Shown here piece by piece: positions 62,401 to 64,000 of a DNA stretch of 64,000 bases. How positions within the stretch are numbered: position 1 is the first letter of the stretch; each line of letters opens with the position of its first letter. The stretch comes from Ailurus styani (taxonomy: Eukaryota > Chordata > Mammalia > Carnivora > Ailuridae), in NCBI GenBank assembly GCA_002007465.1, contig LNAC01000001.1, forward strand, positions 8,704,139-8,768,138, written 5' to 3'. The translations under genes were made by a program, and so were the position numbers. Under the pieces are notes generated by a model. The model was not told the DNA's origin and did not search any database. It worked only from the letters and a program-made list of their open reading frames with translations.

Positions 62401-64000
62401 CCCCAAAACAAAGAACCATCTGCCGCAGCGCCCAGCAGCTCCAGACGGCTCTCGGTTCAAATAGCAGCATCCTCTGTTCTCCCCAGAACTCTAAAAACCA
62501 CGCTTGCTCTGAGTTGGGTGGCATCTCAAAGAGTATTGTCCCCACACTGGCGAGCCAGCCCGAGGCTTCCCTCCAGCTGAACGGCGCCCCCAGGAAGATG
62601 AGGAACGTGTGTCTCATAGACCCTGAAGTCAGTAAAAGCCTGGAGTCGACTCCCTGCTCTTACCAGCAGAGCTTCCTGGGCCGAGCCAGTTAGTCTCTCT
62701 GAGCCTCACTGTGCTCATCTCTGAAGTGGTGATAACAGCCTACACTGCAGGTGTTATAAAACGAAAACAAGAGTCCACACACTTCTACGTTCAGTAGCCG
62801 TTCTTGCCATGTTCATCACTACTTGTCAAAAACTCTTTCGCTCATTATTCTTACCATTTCATCCTCTCAAAACTCTACGAAATAGGTGGGCCCAGGATTT
62901 CATTACATTAAAAAGAAAAACAAAAAACCCACAGAAGTGAAGGTGCCCCTGGCCAAGGTGACCCAGCTGAGTGGCTGAGCTCAGACCAGAACCGAGGTGC
63001 CCCCTCCTCCTAGCAGAGCTGCTCGGGAACTCAAGCTCCAAGCTGTCGCACTGGGTGGCCGGAAGCGGGCCAGGGAAGGGAGCAAACTTTCTCCCCAGGT
63101 AATGTGATTTTTTTAGCAACGTGGTGTGACTGATGTTGAACCAGGCCCAGACAGCAGCACGTTTCCTGCAGCCTCGGGCTGGACGGTTCTGCTTGCGTCA
63201 ACAGAAAGATCGGTTCGAAGCACAGGTGTTTTCCATCTGGAAGCTGTTTTCCTCTCTCTAGGCCCGATGAAGTGGGGGAACGGGTTCCCTAACAAAGTCC
63301 AGATCGGCCCTTTTAACAAGGAGTTTCCTCTTGTGTTCCCACGTTTTATTAATTCCAGGGCTGTGTCCTCCCACCAACCAAGGCAATAGACACGGCTCGT
63401 GATAAAAACACTTTGCAAAAGTGGGCATGGAAGGACAGCAGCCCAGAGGCCAAGGGGACAGGGACAGAGAGGGGGCAGGAGTGGCTCTGGGGTGGGTCAA
63501 GTGGCCAGTTTTGGGCAAGAGAGTTGTCTGGGCTTCGTGTTTGCATAAATTAAGGCTCACGCTGTTGCAAGAAACAGACACTGGACAGTTGCGAAACTGG
63601 CTCGTGCCCAAGGAAGACTCATCATGAACACCCGGGGCGTCTGGTGGGCCACACGAGGGGGTGGGAACCAGGGCTTGGACTCGCCAGGACCCCCTCCTTT
63701 GCTCTGCCCCGTCCATGCCCTGTCTCTCTTGCTCTCCCTGCCCTTTCTCTCTCTCTCATTGCATTTTCTCTGCTTCTCTAGAAAACCTCAGGCTGCCAAC
63801 AGCTCTCTCGTTTGAATATGCTCCTTCCAAGACACCCGCAACCTGGAGCCTAGAAGCTCCTAGTTCTGACTGAAAAGACCGACAAGTGAAAAGGCAGCGC
63901 TCAGCACTGCTTTTAAGTACAAGTCACCCAAGGTTGGGTGTCAGTTGTCTTCATCAAAGGATGGGTGCCCATGGGAGTGGGGTCCAGAGGCCCAGGAAGG
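59418..64000. other. Intergenic sequence without a recognised gene
   Basis: Contains a MaLR-type LTR (60.34-60.78 kb) and MIR pieces near 61.0 (+), 62.65 (+) and 62.82-62.99 kb (-). No HTRA1 exon was recognised at this end. Confidence 0.55.
60340..60780 (-). repeat. ERVL-MaLR (MLT1/MST-like) LTR, ancient
   Basis: Reverse orientation: ATGACAAAGTACCATCAGCT, then GGGTAGTTTAAAACAACACA, GATCAAGGTGTCAGCTGGGC and later CTTATGAGGACCC follow the MaLR LTR order. A diverged solitary LTR with no coding sequence. Confidence 0.7.

Overview
This is a mammalian nuclear genome window. It holds spliced exons, long introns, CA microsatellites and at least 16 tRNA-derived Can-SINE copies. Can-SINEs are confined to Carnivora. 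Several copies have a head reading GTGGGTTAAAGCCTCTGCC and a tail reading TTGTGATCTCTCTCTGTC, which I associate with caniform carnivores, probably mustelids. That narrower placement is an inference.

The only gene I can support is the 5' part of DMBT1 (gp340, hensin, crp-ductin, salivary agglutinin), on the minus strand from about 34,500 down to the left edge. Exon 1 at 34,427-34,487 encodes a signal peptide (MGISIVILEICLLL...) that closely resembles the human DMBT1 leader. It is followed by a Ser/Thr-rich mucin-like exon with a 15-base coding repeat (27,687-27,788), a 30-base exon ending TTDY (20,389-20,418), a diverged SRCR exon with a one-base frameshift (17,934-18,247) and a SID exon (14,708-14,749). 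From about 14 kb to the left edge lies an array of five tandem units of about 3 kb. Each has one 324-base SRCR exon, and the SRCR exons are separated by two tiny SRCR-interspersed-domain (SID) exons of 30 and 45 bases. The rest of the gene (more SRCR, CUB and ZP domains in known DMBT1) must lie beyond position 1.

Every intact exon begins and ends in phase 1 and is a multiple of three (exon 1 ends in phase 1), so units can be added, lost or skipped without breaking the frame. The five SRCR exons are nearly identical to each other. The introns carry many more changes and show a mosaic relationship: units C and E share intron variants against A, B and D, then E switches to match B. This fits unequal crossing-over plus gene conversion. 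A truncated SRCR relic at 26.86 kb suggests the array once reached further 5'.

Intron 1 (27.8-34.4 kb) contains Can-SINEs, a MER5-like DNA transposon split by a Can-SINE, and a CpG-rich patch with a Z-DNA-prone alternating tract (32.4-33.5 kb). From 34.5 kb to 64 kb I find no gene, only old repeats (L2, MIR, L1 fragments, a MaLR-type LTR), more Can-SINEs and a 19-base GC-rich minisatellite. In human this position lies between HTRA1 and DMBT1. Long open frames there look like chance or antisense frames. I found no undescribed molecular system; the points of interest are the evolution and decay of the SRCR array and its unusual 5' exons.
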